64,000 nt of DNA from JASGDN01 sp049841275 (GTDB lineage: Bacteria; Chloroflexota; Chloroflexia; Thermomicrobiales; UBA6265): positions 15,916-79,915 of the forward strand of contig JASGDN010000036.1 in the NCBI GenBank assembly GCA_049841275.1, in the 5' to 3' direction. A program made the translations under genes and the position numbers. Every line of letters begins with the position of its first letter. The first letter of the stretch is position 1. A model generated the notes under the pieces. The model had not been told where the DNA came from and ran no database searches. It saw only the letters and a program-made list of their open reading frames with translations. Below, piece by piece: positions 26,249-35,098 of this stretch.

Positions 26249-26942
26249 GACCCTGCGGCAACGCGAGCCTCCCAACGATATTCGAAATCGGGAGCCATGC
26301 GGGTGATCCACTACCTGTAGGGACGGTCCTCGTGATCGCCCGGCGGGTAACGGAAATCCGGACGATCATCGGTCGCAGCCGCGAGAACCATCCCTACGAG
26401 GGTTGGCTCCTTGGGCGTGGCTGTCATGATGAACTCGGCTGCCAGGAACCCCGTGCAAAGGCATGGCTCCCACCCCAAGGCGGGCAAGAGAATGTTCGCG
26501 GCTGCCTATCACGTCGGGTGACCGGAAAGTGGAGCGCCGGTCCGGTGGTGTTCGGACCGGCGTTATAGAAGGTGCTGAAGCATCCAACCTGTCGCCACCC
26601 TGGGAAAGGTAGACGTCCCAAGCCGTCAGGACTTACGCTCTCGCCGCACTGACGGAACCCCGTCGAAGATCCCACATCGCGTGGAATTGCATCTGGATCG
26701 ACCGGACCGAGGTGGTGCAATCGGCCGGAACGATCACGGAATCACCAGCTGGAGATAGCTGATGACCGGGTTCCCGGAAGAACTGGAAAGGATGCGCAAT
26801 GCGCTTCCAGCCACATACCACCAGCAATTCCTGCCCGGTTTCCCGCGCATCGATCACTGGCAGCAACGACGCTTCAGTAGCATCACGGTACCCGTGCTGC
26901 TAACGAATGTCAAGGAGAATTGGATGGGGGAACGCCGTGAAT
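26249..26942. other. Gene-free stretch with one hairpin
   Basis: Nearly 700 bases in which no frame has convincing coding character. A 10-bp hairpin lies at 26535-26562. The sequence GTCAGGACTTACGC near 26628 recalls the ends of some insertion sequences, but no partner end was found. The base composition is a little more mixed than in flanking genes, consistent with decayed sequence. Confidence 0.4.
26535..26562 (+). terminator. Hairpin, possible terminator
   Basis: CGCCGGTCCG (26535-26544) pairs perfectly with CGGACCGGCG (26553-26562) across an 8-base loop, followed by TTATAG. No gene directly upstream is recognised that it would end. Confidence 0.4.
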
Positions 26943-27496
26943 TCACCTGAAGACGCGGAATATCGCGAGAGGGAATGATACGACGACAAGCGCGATGATC
27001 GTGCCGGGGACGACCGCTATCGGAGATCGGCCGTCGAGAGTGCGCCGGAAACACGCCCGCAATCGCCGCGGGCCTGCCGTTGCAGGATCGCCTCGATCGT
27101 CTGCCGCGTTTCGTCCACCGACCCGGAGGCCAGCACCGCAGGCAACGAGAGGACACCAAGCGCCGCCGCCACACGCCCGATGTCTGGCACCACCACACTG
27201 AGCCATCGCGTGTGACCGGGGCACTCCAGTTCCACCGGCGTCACGATCACGCCACCGGCCTCCTTGCCGATGCGAGCATCGGCAAGGAGCTGGCTGACAT
27301 ATCGCTCCACGTCGATGGCCACACCGGAAGCCGTGTCCAGCAACAGAAGCACGGACGGTTGCCCCGGAGCGGCTATCGGATCGACCTGATGATCGACGCC
27401 AGCCATTGGAATGATCAAGGTTGGGTCCCCCGCCGCCGGCACCGTCCATTCGCTGGAGATGCGTTCCGGTTCCGATGGCATGAGCCCGCCGGTCAT
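26943..27496 (-). pseudogene. Thioredoxin-fold-like gene with probable frameshift
   Basis: One frame (27496 down to 27017) encodes a credible 159-aa protein: PSVLLLLDTASGVAIDV opens a thioredoxin-like fold, and DIGRVAAALGVLSLPAVLASG looks like its cis-Pro region. No CxxC is present. That frame stops right after RGDCGRVSGALSTADLR. A neighbouring frame read from the same bases continues as FRRTLDGRSPIAVVPG and then a clear TM helix, GTIIALVVVSFPLAIFRVF, stopping at 26943. A single-base shift near 27040 would join them into one tail-anchored protein. So the gene is either frameshifted (decay or sequencing error) or ends early. The exact fold is uncertain. Confidence 0.4.
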
Positions 27497-27854
27497 CTGG
27501 AGACCACCCATCGCGGCCGATGCGTTTCCCACCACACCCGCCACGATGTGCGTTCTCCGTGCGCCCAGGGGGCAGAACAGGATTGCGGATTGCCTTTGTC
27601 GCTTCGGGACCGAATCACCACAGTAGCCGACTTGATACGCCAGCCGAACCACTCGCCTCCGCGAAGCGCCTCTCGACGCTCACATGCCAATGGTCCCAGA
27701 CCGGGGCAGGAGGATCATCGGGCAAATCACGTATTCCGGCATGGTGAATTACGTATTTGACGGAGGAAGGGAACGCTGCCGATTCCGCCCGGAAGGCCGA
27801 TCCTGACTGCAACCGGCTTCCGGGCGTACGCCACTCCCATGCAACGTAACGCCG
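27497..27854. other. Gene-free stretch
   Basis: No convincing gene, repeat or RNA was seen in these 358 bases between the thioredoxin-like remnant and the end of aroF. Any aroF terminator here is not obvious. Confidence 0.4.
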
Positions 27855-28940
27855 TCAGGCGGAGGCCGCCTCGAGCAACGCCGTGCGTGGCGCCGCCGTC
27901 GGCAGCGCGACGACATGGTCGCCGGCTTCAGCCGCCTCGGCGCCTTCCATTGCCCCAAGCATCGCGCGGGAGATACGGACGATCCGCCCCAGCTCATCCG
28001 GGGTGATCGTCTGGTAGCCGTCGCTGAGGGCTTCATCCGGATGCGGATGGACCTCCACCATCAGGCCATCCGCACCGGCCGCGAGACCGGCCAGCGCCAT
28101 CGACTTCACCAGCGACCGTCGCCCGGTCCCATGACAGGGATCGACGATCACGGGAAGATGCGTCAGCTCCTTCAGTCCCGGCACCGCGTTCAGGTCGAGG
28201 TTGAACCGGAACGTCGTGTCGAAGGTGCGGATGCCGCGCTCGCAGAGCACGACATCGGTGCTTCCATGCGCCAGCAGGTACTCCGCACTCATCAGCAGCT
28301 CCTCGATCGTCGCGGAGAAGCCGCGCTTGAGCAGAACCGGCATGCCGCTCGCACCGACCCGCTTCAGCAACGCGAAGTTGGACATGTTGCGCGTGCCGAT
28401 CTGGAACATGTCGGCGTACTGGGCGATGAGATCGACCTGATCGGCTTCCATCACCTCGGTCACCACCGGCATCCCGGTCGCCTCACGCGCCGCGGCCAGA
28501 TGACGGAGCCCTTCCTCGCCAAGTCCCTGGAAGGAGTACGGCGAGGTGCGCGGCTTGAAGGCGCCCCCACGCAGGATATGGGCGCCATTCGCCTTCGCCG
28601 CGCGCGCGATCTCGACCAGGTTTTCCCGCGACTCGATGGAGCACGGCCCCGCCATCACGACCGGCTCGGTGGCCCCTGCCCCAATCGTCACGGCTCCGAG
28701 GCGAACGGTGCTGGCGCCACGCGCTTCGAGGCTGGCGAGCATGTACGGCTTGTGAACCGGCTGCACCGCGACGACCCCCGGCAACACCGAGAGATCCTCC
28801 GCCGGCGCGCCGCCGATGCCAATGACGGTCCCGCCATTCTCATCGTTCATCATCTTCGCGCGCAGCCCACGTGCTGCCGCCGCCGCGAGGACCGCCGTTC
28901 GCGTGGTTTCCGGTGCATCGTGTCCGAGTGTGACCAACAT
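27855..28940 (-). CDS. aroF: 3-deoxy-7-phosphoheptulonate (DAHP) synthase
   Basis: 361 aa from the ATG at 28940; an ATG at 28952 is also in frame. An N-terminal ferredoxin-like regulatory domain of about 80 residues (LVTLGHDAPETTRTAVLAAAAARG, then VVAVQPVHKPYMLAS) precedes a TIM-barrel catalytic domain. The barrel has the DAHP synthase motifs VMAGPCSIES, GGAFKPRTSPYSFQGLG, DMFQIGTRNMSNF, LLKRGFSATIEE, VVLCERGIRTFD, PVIVDPCHGTGRRSLV and GADGLMVEVHPHPDEALSDG. This is the AroF/AroG type I-beta form. It condenses phosphoenolpyruvate and erythrose-4-phosphate, the first step of aromatic amino acid synthesis. A 360-base leader with an aromatic leader peptide and terminator lies upstream, so transcription is probably attenuated by charged tRNA supply. 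Confidence 0.96.
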   Translation of the reverse strand: MLVTLGHDAPETTRTAVLAAAAARGLRAKMMNDENGGTVIGIGGAPAEDLSVLPGVVAVQPVHKPYMLASLEARGASTVRLGAVTIGAGATEPVVMAGPCSIESRENLVEIARAAKANGAHILRGGAFKPRTSPYSFQGLGEEGLRHLAAAREATGMPVVTEVMEADQVDLIAQYADMFQIGTRNMSNFALLKRVGASGMPVLLKRGFSATIEELLMSAEYLLAHGSTDVVLCERGIRTFDTTFRFNLDLNAVPGLKELTHLPVIVDPCHGTGRRSLVKSMALAGLAAGADGLMVEVHPHPDEALSDGYQTITPDELGRIVRISRAMLGAMEGAEAAEAGDHVVALPTAAPRTALLEAASA

Positions 28941-29085
28941 CCTGGGCTCCATCCTTCTCGCCAGCGTTTGCGAACCGCTGGCGGCTGTTCCTGCAGCGGG
29001 AACGGGACTCCCCATCCCCACGACGATCGTTCCGGACGCACACCCGACGACGTTGTCGGACTCGATGCCATCCTCGATGGCAAAC

Positions 29086-29109
29086 AAAAAACCGAGACGT
29101 GTGTCTCGG
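29086..29109 (-). terminator. aroF attenuator terminator
   Basis: On the minus strand CCGAGAC-ACAC-GTCTCGG is followed directly by six T residues and GTTTG. This is the only classic T-rich intrinsic terminator seen in the window, and it lies upstream of the aroF start rather than after a gene. It starts 39 bases after the leader peptide stop. Confidence 0.85.
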
Positions 29110-29148
29110 CTCCCCTCGGTCTGCGCATGGAGTGTGTGGCGTTGCGAA

Positions 29149-29229
29149 TCAGTGCCTGCTACAGCCCGTTCGCCCCGCCGGCGCAGCCGGGGGGTCGGTA
29201 AAGTACCAGGCGTAATAGAATGAGGACAT
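29149..29229 (-). CDS. Aromatic amino acid leader peptide of aroF
   Basis: A 26-codon ORF, MSSFYYAWYFTDPP and then AAPAGRTGCSRH. Codons 4-10 read Phe-Tyr-Tyr-Ala-Trp-Tyr-Phe, that is six aromatic codons out of seven, which is far outside normal composition. GGGGA lies about 9 bases upstream of the ATG. A GC-rich hairpin (CCCCCGGC...GCCGGCGGGG, about 29174-29195) follows inside the ORF, and an intrinsic terminator follows it. This is the organisation of ribosome-mediated attenuators such as pheL and trpL. When Phe-, Tyr- or Trp-tRNA is short, the ribosome should stall on this run and the terminator should not form. All three aromatic end products of the pathway are represented, fitting DAHP synthase. 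Confidence 0.85.
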   Translation of the reverse strand: MSSFYYAWYFTDPPAAPAGRTGCSRH

Positions 29230-29310
29230 CCACGCATTCCCCGAGGGAACCGTGGCGACCGATCGCTCTTCGACTGGCGAGGGCATGTGCTTCGTCTTCA
29301 TCACGAGCGC

Positions 29311-29340
29311 AGCGTACCCGCCGCGCCCACGACTTGTCAA
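29311..29340 (-). promoter_or_regulatory. Promoter of the aroF leader transcript
   Basis: Minus strand TTGACA (29340-29335), an 18-base spacer and TACGCT (29316-29311). Transcription would start near 29304, about 75 bases before the leader peptide ATG. Confidence 0.6.
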
Positions 29341-29562
29341 TACCTGCCGTCGAACCGGTTCTCGCATCATCCGCCGGGCGCAGGAATGCCCGCACGGACG
29401 AACAGTATTGACAGTAATCGCTTCGAAAACCTCTTTACTTCTGGCAACCGTCTTGCGACAATAGCAACGTTGGCCGACGATACGGCGCGCCGGAGCGGAT
29501 CGCTCCTGGCGTGCAAGTACCGCAATCGTCTTCGCTTCACGATCACGGAGGATCTCGAGATC

Positions 29563-30168
29563 ATGGCACGCGAACTCGCTCCCCTGCCCTATCCGTTTGA
29601 CGCACTCGAACCGCATATCGATGCGCTGACGATGGAGATTCATCACGATCGCCATCATCAGGCGTACGTGACCAATCTCAACAACGCGGTCGCCGGCACG
29701 GATCTGGAGAACGTCAGCTCCGAGGATCTCGTCAAGAACCTCGCGAGCGTCCCGGAGGACAAGCGCACGGCCGTCCGCAACAACGCCGGCGGCGACGTGA
29801 ATCACACCTTCTTCTGGGAACTCCTGACGCCGGGCGGAGCCTCCGCCCCGACCGGTGCGCTCGCCGAGGCGATCGACAAGACCTTCGGCAGCCTTGATGC
29901 GCTGAAGGAGAAGGTCAACACCGCCGGTGCCGGCCGCTTCGGGTCCGGCTGGGCCTGGCTGATCGTCGACAATGGTGAACTCAAGGTCGCCAGCACCGCG
30001 AACCAGGACAGCCCGCTCACCGATGGCCTGACCCCGGTACTCGGCGTCGACGTCTGGGAGCACGCGTACTACCTGAAATACCAGAACAAGCGCCCAGCCT
30101 ATCTCGAGGCGATCTGGAACGTCATCAACTGGGATGTCGCAGGCAAGAACTACGACGCCGCGAAGTAG
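29563..30168 (+). CDS. sodA: Superoxide dismutase (Fe/Mn)
   Basis: 201 aa from the ATG at 29563 with GGAGG upstream. It starts ELAPLPYPFDALEPHIDALTMEIHHDRHHQAYVTNLNNA, the classical N-terminal domain with the first two metal His. It continues with HTFFWELLTPGG and ends DVWEHAYYLKYQNKRPAYLEAIWNVINWD, with the DVWEHAYY metal motif (Asp and His). Fe and Mn forms cannot be separated with certainty by eye. It is a single-gene unit, divergent from the aroF leader, and ends at a strong terminator. It removes superoxide in the cytoplasm. Confidence 0.96.
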   Translation: MARELAPLPYPFDALEPHIDALTMEIHHDRHHQAYVTNLNNAVAGTDLENVSSEDLVKNLASVPEDKRTAVRNNAGGDVNHTFFWELLTPGGASAPTGALAEAIDKTFGSLDALKEKVNTAGAGRFGSGWAWLIVDNGELKVASTANQDSPLTDGLTPVLGVDVWEHAYYLKYQNKRPAYLEAIWNVINWDVAGKNYDAAK

Positions 30169-30198
30169 ATCCGTTCCTGCGACATTGCATCGCGCGAA

Positions 30199-30223
30199 GG
30201 GGGTATCCGTCATGGATACCCCC
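30199..30223 (+). terminator. sodA terminator
   Basis: A 10-bp perfect stem (30199-30208 with 30214-30223), loop GTCAT, followed by TTTGTTG. Confidence 0.85.
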
Positions 30224-30451
30224 TTTGTTGTGCACAAGAGAGGGAAGGGGAGATCCCAGCAGTTTCCCAGCTATATCCCAGGCCAGCCCAGTGCCTTCGT
30301 GTCACACTGCGTGCAGAACCGTTGACGCGCATCCCCCTGCGACGTACGGTTGTGGGGTCCGGTCGGCATCGATGCCACCTTGCCCCGTTCCGTTTCGCAC
30401 CGAGCGACGGCACCCCTCTGGCGTTGCCGTCCCCAGGAGTACGGCAGGACT

Positions 30452-31723
30452 ATGAACCATCCCTTCCCCGAAGCCACCCCGCACGCCGAACGTCCCCGCC
30501 GCAGGCCGCGCATCACCCCGACCCTGATGACCGCCGCCGCAGCCGTTGCCCTGACCGTCCTGCTTGCCGGAGCAACGGTGATCCACGCCCTCGCGCAAGC
30601 CGTCGGGCCGGCGGCGCCATCGCCAGCGCAGGGGCATGCGTCGGTGATCGCCAGTGGCATCGCATCGATTCCGGAAGGGGCAAAACGGTGGCGTGTCCTG
30701 ACCGAGGAGGCCAACGACGAGATCGCCTACCAGGTCGTGCCCGCTACCGGGTTCGTCTACTCGACCGGTACGCCGCTCATCATGGTGGATGTCGCCTCCG
30801 CAAAGCGTCAGCGCCTGGCGTCCGGTGAAGCGGCCTTCGTCGACGCCCAGCAACAGATCGGCGTTGGTTCGGTCGGGGCGCGCCAGCAGTTCATGATGAT
30901 CGAACTCGGGGCCAGCGGCACCCAGCCGACCTCCCCCGCGCAGTTTGTCAGCGGCCCGTTCGATGCGACGACCGGTGACTACGATGTCGCCCTCGTCCGA
31001 GATGTCCTGAACCAGGACGAGCAGGGCACCGTCCCGGCCGGATCGCTGCCGACCCTGGTCTACGCCGTGAACGGCACCATCTCCATCGACCTCAATGGCA
31101 CGTCGACGAGACTCGACGCCGGGCAGGCCGACACCTTCGATGGGGACCTCACCATCACCGGCGAAACCGGCGGCGCCACCTACATCGCGGCACACATCGG
31201 GGCGAAACTCCCCTCCGTCGCGACGCCGGTTGCATCGCCGACAGCCGCTCCCGCCACCCCGACACCGACGACCGCTCCCACGGAGACGCCCACGCCAACC
31301 GAGACGCCGAGGCCGACAATGGCAGCCAGCCCGACGGCACCTGCCCCCGCCACCCCGGACGCCGCGGCAGCCGTGGATACCGATGGCGACGGCCTCTCCG
31401 ACGCCGACGAGGCGACGGCCGGAACCGATCCGAACAACCCGGACACCGACGATGACGGGATCAATGACGGGAACGAGGTGAACGTCTACAAGACCGATCC
31501 CCTCAACCTCGACACCGACGGCGACACACTCTACGACGGCGGAGAGCTCATCTACGAAACCGATCCGCTCAAGCCGGACACGGATGGCGACGGTCTCTCC
31601 GACGGCGATGAGGTCTACATCACCCTCACCGACCCGACGAAGGCCGACACCGACGGCGACGGCGTCTCGGATGGGCAGGAGACCACGAACGGTACCGATC
31701 CGCTGAATCCGAACTCCAGGTAG
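30452..31723 (+). CDS. Surface protein with cupin-like domain and TSP3 calcium repeats
   Basis: 423 aa from the ATG at 30452. An uncleaved or signal TM segment lies near residues 22-48 (TLMTAAAAVALTVLLAGATVIHALA). Residues about 60-255 form a beta-rich region with a cupin-like pattern (GTPLIMVDVASAKRQRL, TLVYAVNGTISIDLNGTSTRLDAGQADTFDG). A Thr/Pro linker of about 60 residues leads to five thrombospondin-type-3 repeats, each with an Asp-rich loop: DTDGDGLSDADE, DTDDDGINDGNE, DTDGDTLYDGGE, DTDGDGLSDGDE and DTDGDGVSDGQE. Such loops bind calcium and stiffen extracellular stalks. Probable role: cell-surface or secreted binding protein; the ligand is unknown. Confidence 0.75.
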   Translation: MNHPFPEATPHAERPRRRPRITPTLMTAAAAVALTVLLAGATVIHALAQAVGPAAPSPAQGHASVIASGIASIPEGAKRWRVLTEEANDEIAYQVVPATGFVYSTGTPLIMVDVASAKRQRLASGEAAFVDAQQQIGVGSVGARQQFMMIELGASGTQPTSPAQFVSGPFDATTGDYDVALVRDVLNQDEQGTVPAGSLPTLVYAVNGTISIDLNGTSTRLDAGQADTFDGDLTITGETGGATYIAAHIGAKLPSVATPVASPTAAPATPTPTTAPTETPTPTETPRPTMAASPTAPAPATPDAAAAVDTDGDGLSDADEATAGTDPNNPDTDDDGINDGNEVNVYKTDPLNLDTDGDTLYDGGELIYETDPLKPDTDGDGLSDGDEVYITLTDPTKADTDGDGVSDGQETTNGTDPLNPNSR

Positions 31724-31741
31724 CCTTACGGAGCCAACATG

Positions 31742-31775
31742 GGAGAACCCGGTCGCAGTTGCGACCGGGTTCTCC
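31742..31775. terminator. Bidirectional terminator hairpin
   Basis: A perfect 16-bp stem (31742-31757 with 31760-31775) with a 2-base apex, followed by TGTTTCC on the plus strand, between converging genes. Confidence 0.8.
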
Positions 31776-31800
31776 TGTTTCCTTGCCCTGAACCGTGCGC

Positions 31801-33198
31801 CTATTTCTTGCCGTCCTCGCCTGTCATCAGGCGGGAACCACGATTGAAGCTGAAGTAGTTCGCGATCCACTGGATCGCCACCGCGACCCGGTTGCGGACG
31901 CCCGGCAGCAGCGCATCGTGGATGCCCATCCAGGCGAACCACGCAGCGAACCCGCTGAACTTCTTGCCGTTGAGGTCGGCGATCGCGGCGTTGCGGCCGA
32001 CCACTGCCAGGCTGCCCCGGTTGTGATAGGCGAACGGCTGGTAGGCCTGCCCAGCGATCCGGCGCGTGATGTTCGCTGCCGCCCACTCGCCCTGCTGGAT
32101 CGCCGCCGGCGCCACGCCCGGAACCGGCTTGCCCTCGGCATTCTTCACGCTCGCGGCATCGCCGATCACGAAGAGCTCCGGATGTCCGGCGACGTGCAGC
32201 TCCGAGGTCACCGGCACCCGGCCGGCACGGTCGAGTTCGGCGACACCCGCCAGCTGCCGTGTGAGCGGCGAGACCTGCACACCGGCCGCCCAGATGATCG
32301 TCCCGGCATCGATGCGGGTATCACCCATGTTGAGGCCGGTCTCGTCGATGTTGGTGACCATCGAGTTGGTCTTCACCTCGACGCCAAAGCCGTTCAGGCT
32401 CTTCGCGGCCTTGGCGGCCAGGTCCTCGTCATACATCGGGAGGATACGCGGCAACGCCTCGACCAGATAGATGCGCGACTGCCGGGTATCGATGGTCTTG
32501 TAGTCGTTCACCAGCGTATGATGCGCCAGCTCACCGATGGCGCCGGCCAGTTCGACGCCGGTCGGGCCACCGCCGACGATCACGAAAGTCATCAGCGCCT
32601 GCCGCTTCGCGGGGTCGGTCTCCTTCTCGGCCTGCTCGTATGCCGCGAGGAGGTTGCGACGGATACGCTCCGCATCCTCGATCGTCTTCATGCCCGGCGC
32701 GAGCGGCGCCCACTCGTCGCGGCCGAAATAGGAGTGCGTCGCGCCGACGGCCACGATCAGATAGTCGTACGGCAACGCCGTGCCATCGGCCAGCGTCACC
32801 GACTTGCCCTCGGTGTCGATCGTGTCGACCGTGCCCAGCACGACCTTCACGTTCTTCTGGCGCTTCACCATCGAGCGGATCGGCGTCGCGATGTGCGACG
32901 GCGACAGCTGCCCGGTGGCGACCTGATAGAGCAACGGAGCGAACAGGTGATAGTTGCGCTGGTCGACCAGCGTCACCTCGACATTCGCATCCGCAAACTT
33001 CCTGGCGGCGCTCATACCGCCGAATCCGCCGCCGATGATGACGACCTTCTGCCTGACACCCGGGCGAGCCGCCGCCGCGGCCACCGGGTCCGGCTTCACG
33101 ACCTCAGTCGCGACGCTGACGAACTGGGCCACCGGCCCTTCGTCGGTCTTCGCGGCGTCACCGCCCGGCTGTGTCAACCCTGTCTCGGAAGAAACCAC
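31801..33198 (-). CDS. ndh: Type II NADH dehydrogenase (NDH-2)
   Basis: 465 aa from the GTG at 33198, chosen for GGAG six bases upstream; the frame extends further. Two Rossmann sites: KVVIIGGGFGGMSAARKF for FAD, and FVIVGGGPTGVELAGAIGEL for NADH. The second FAD contact is LFVIGDAASV. NYHLFAPLLYQVATGQLSPSHIA is highly typical of NDH-2. The C-terminal amphipathic/hydrophobic helices (GFAAWFAWMGIHDALL, VAIQWIANYFSFNRG) are the membrane-association part. The enzyme transfers electrons from NADH to quinone without pumping protons. An N-terminal tail of about 45 residues, rich in Ala, Val and Pro, precedes the core. Confidence 0.95.
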   Translation of the reverse strand: MVSSETGLTQPGGDAAKTDEGPVAQFVSVATEVVKPDPVAAAAARPGVRQKVVIIGGGFGGMSAARKFADANVEVTLVDQRNYHLFAPLLYQVATGQLSPSHIATPIRSMVKRQKNVKVVLGTVDTIDTEGKSVTLADGTALPYDYLIVAVGATHSYFGRDEWAPLAPGMKTIEDAERIRRNLLAAYEQAEKETDPAKRQALMTFVIVGGGPTGVELAGAIGELAHHTLVNDYKTIDTRQSRIYLVEALPRILPMYDEDLAAKAAKSLNGFGVEVKTNSMVTNIDETGLNMGDTRIDAGTIIWAAGVQVSPLTRQLAGVAELDRAGRVPVTSELHVAGHPELFVIGDAASVKNAEGKPVPGVAPAAIQQGEWAAANITRRIAGQAYQPFAYHNRGSLAVVGRNAAIADLNGKKFSGFAAWFAWMGIHDALLPGVRNRVAVAIQWIANYFSFNRGSRLMTGEDGKK

Positions 33199-33413
33199 GC
33201 TGCGCTCCACTCTTCCCGTACACCCGCGGTCGAACCCAAGCCGGCCCGACGTTCGTCCCGATTGCACCGTCGTTCACGACCGCACACGACCAAGTAGCGT
33301 GAGATCGCAATCTCACGATATGCTCGGGTGAGAGTATCAACGATCCGCCAAACGACGCAACCGTTTGGCACAATCTCGCGGCTTTTCCCGCACCAGGAAG
33401 CAACGGAGCATCC

Positions 33414-34808
33414 ATGCCACCGTCCCCGGACTCATCGCGGACACCCGACCTCATCCTCACCGGACGGTTCGAGCGCCGCGACGAACGCACCTGGCGACAC
33501 GTCCCGTTCACCGTCCCGGATGGTATCGAGCAGCTTCACATCTCGGTCGCCTACAACGACCGGATAGCCTCGGACCCGACGCTGGAGGGCGGCAATACGC
33601 TCGACATCGGCCTGTTCGACGAAGGTGGTACGGCGGCGGGCAGCCCGTCGTTCCGGGGCTGGAGCGGCAGCAACAAGACCGAGATCACGGTCGGCACCGA
33701 TTGGGCGACGCCGCCCTACCGCGCCGCGAAGCCGAACGCGGGCGAGTGGAATGTCCTGCTCGGTCCGTACAAGGTCGGCCCGAACGGCCTCGACTACGAG
33801 GTCGCGATCGCCTTCAACCCCGGCATGCCCGATCCGGGCCGCCCGCCGGTCGCCGATCTCGCAACGATCGAGCGCCCGCACATCCCCCGTGAAGAGGGCT
33901 GGTATTGCGGCGACCTGCACATGCACACCGTCTTCTCGGACGGCAGCGCCTGGCCGCACGAGGTCGCGGCGGAGGCGTACCGGCTCGGCCTCGACTTCAT
34001 CGGCATCACAGATCACAACCGGGCGCAATCACCGGTCGATTATGTCCCGCAGGGAGACGGCTGGCCGGTGCTCGTGCCGGGTGTGGAAGTCACCACGTAC
34101 GCCGGGCATTTCAATGTCTGGGGCACGGATTCCTGGTACGACTTCCGGGACCCGACCGCCGAGGGCATCCAGCGCGCGGTAGATCATGCCCGGCGTGACG
34201 GCGGATTCGTCTCGCTGAACCACCCGCGCCCGTTCGGCCCGGAATGGCGCTATCCCGAGGTGACTGGCTTTCACGCGATCGAGCCGTGGAACGGGTGGTG
34301 GGGGTTGATGAACGACGTCGCGACGCGCTACTGGCACGCGCGGTTGGCGAACGGACAGCGGCTCTGGGGCATGGGCGGCAGCGACATGCACAAGCTCGGC
34401 GCACCGTTCAACCCGGATGTGCCGGTCTCCCCAGCCCAGCTCGGGCGTCCGACCGTCTGGATCCAGACCTTCGAGCCGCTCAGCGCCGGCTCGATCCTGA
34501 ACGCGCTCCGGGCCGGGCGCAGTTTCATTTCCGAATCCCCGGCCGGACCGCACCTTTACCTGGCGCTGGAACCGGACGGGTCGTCGCTGCACGTCCGGGT
34601 GCGCGGCGCGAAGGGCGACGCGCTGATCCTCTGCGGACCGGACGGCGTGCTGGACGCCTCCACGATCGACCTCGACAATTTCGCGTTCTACTGGCCGATG
34701 GAGTTCTTCTCCGGCGTCTCGCGTGTACGTCCGCCCTTCGTGCGGATCGAGATCCATCGCATGGGTGGCGATGTGCGTGCGCTCAGCCAGCCCGTCTGGC
34801 TTTCGTGA
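33414..34808 (+). CDS. PHP-domain / CehA-McbA type metallohydrolase
   Basis: 464 aa. Residues about 10-150 are a beta-sandwich pre-domain (LILTGRFERRDERTWRHVPFTVPDGIEQLHI). A PHP fold follows with metal motifs GDLHMHTVFSDGSAWP, GLDFIGITDHN, VPGVEVTTYAGHFNVWG, FVSLNHPRPF and MGGSDMHKLG in the family order. The C-terminal part is another small beta domain. CehA/McbA members include carbaryl hydrolase-like and phosphoesterase enzymes. No signal peptide is evident. The actual substrate is unknown. The gene stands alone, divergent from ndh. Confidence 0.85.
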   Translation: MPPSPDSSRTPDLILTGRFERRDERTWRHVPFTVPDGIEQLHISVAYNDRIASDPTLEGGNTLDIGLFDEGGTAAGSPSFRGWSGSNKTEITVGTDWATPPYRAAKPNAGEWNVLLGPYKVGPNGLDYEVAIAFNPGMPDPGRPPVADLATIERPHIPREEGWYCGDLHMHTVFSDGSAWPHEVAAEAYRLGLDFIGITDHNRAQSPVDYVPQGDGWPVLVPGVEVTTYAGHFNVWGTDSWYDFRDPTAEGIQRAVDHARRDGGFVSLNHPRPFGPEWRYPEVTGFHAIEPWNGWWGLMNDVATRYWHARLANGQRLWGMGGSDMHKLGAPFNPDVPVSPAQLGRPTVWIQTFEPLSAGSILNALRAGRSFISESPAGPHLYLALEPDGSSLHVRVRGAKGDALILCGPDGVLDASTIDLDNFAFYWPMEFFSGVSRVRPPFVRIEIHRMGGDVRALSQPVWLS

Positions 34809-34922
34809 GGAACGAGACGGGAGGAACGGGAACGAGACGGGCCGACATTCCGTCCCATTCAGGGCGTGTGGACCCGCCGAACCCCGCATACTATCAAGCG
34901 TACTCGGTCCAGCATACCTTGC

Positions 34923-34983
34923 CATGTCATTCTGAGCGCAGCGAAGAACCCCCGCGCGAAGCGCTTCCGGCGGAGCCGGAACC
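34923..34983 (+). repeat. 61-bp inverted repeat, left copy
   Basis: Begins CATGTCATTCTGAGCGCAGC and ends GGCGGAGCCGGAACC. It matches the reverse complement of 35388-35448 at 57 of 61 positions, with weaker similarity for about 18 bases beyond. It contains an internal hairpin (TTCCGGC-GGA-GCCGGAA). Confidence 0.85.
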
Positions 34984-35098
34984 TGATGCCTGCATGCACG
35001 ATCCCTCGCCCTTCAGCCCGTCCACCGGCAGAGGCGCTCGGCTACGTCCCGTCTTCGCCATACCAACTCCACGCGAGATCGTTCCACCGAGGATTCTA

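Noticed and set aside
26620..26645. IS-end-like sequence GTCAGGACTTACGC
   Set aside because: Only one copy, with no inverted partner or transposase nearby.
29408..29439. TTGACA ... TTTACT as the sodA promoter
   Set aside because: Spacing between the boxes is 20 bases, and shifted -10 choices are poor, so it was not listed as a feature.
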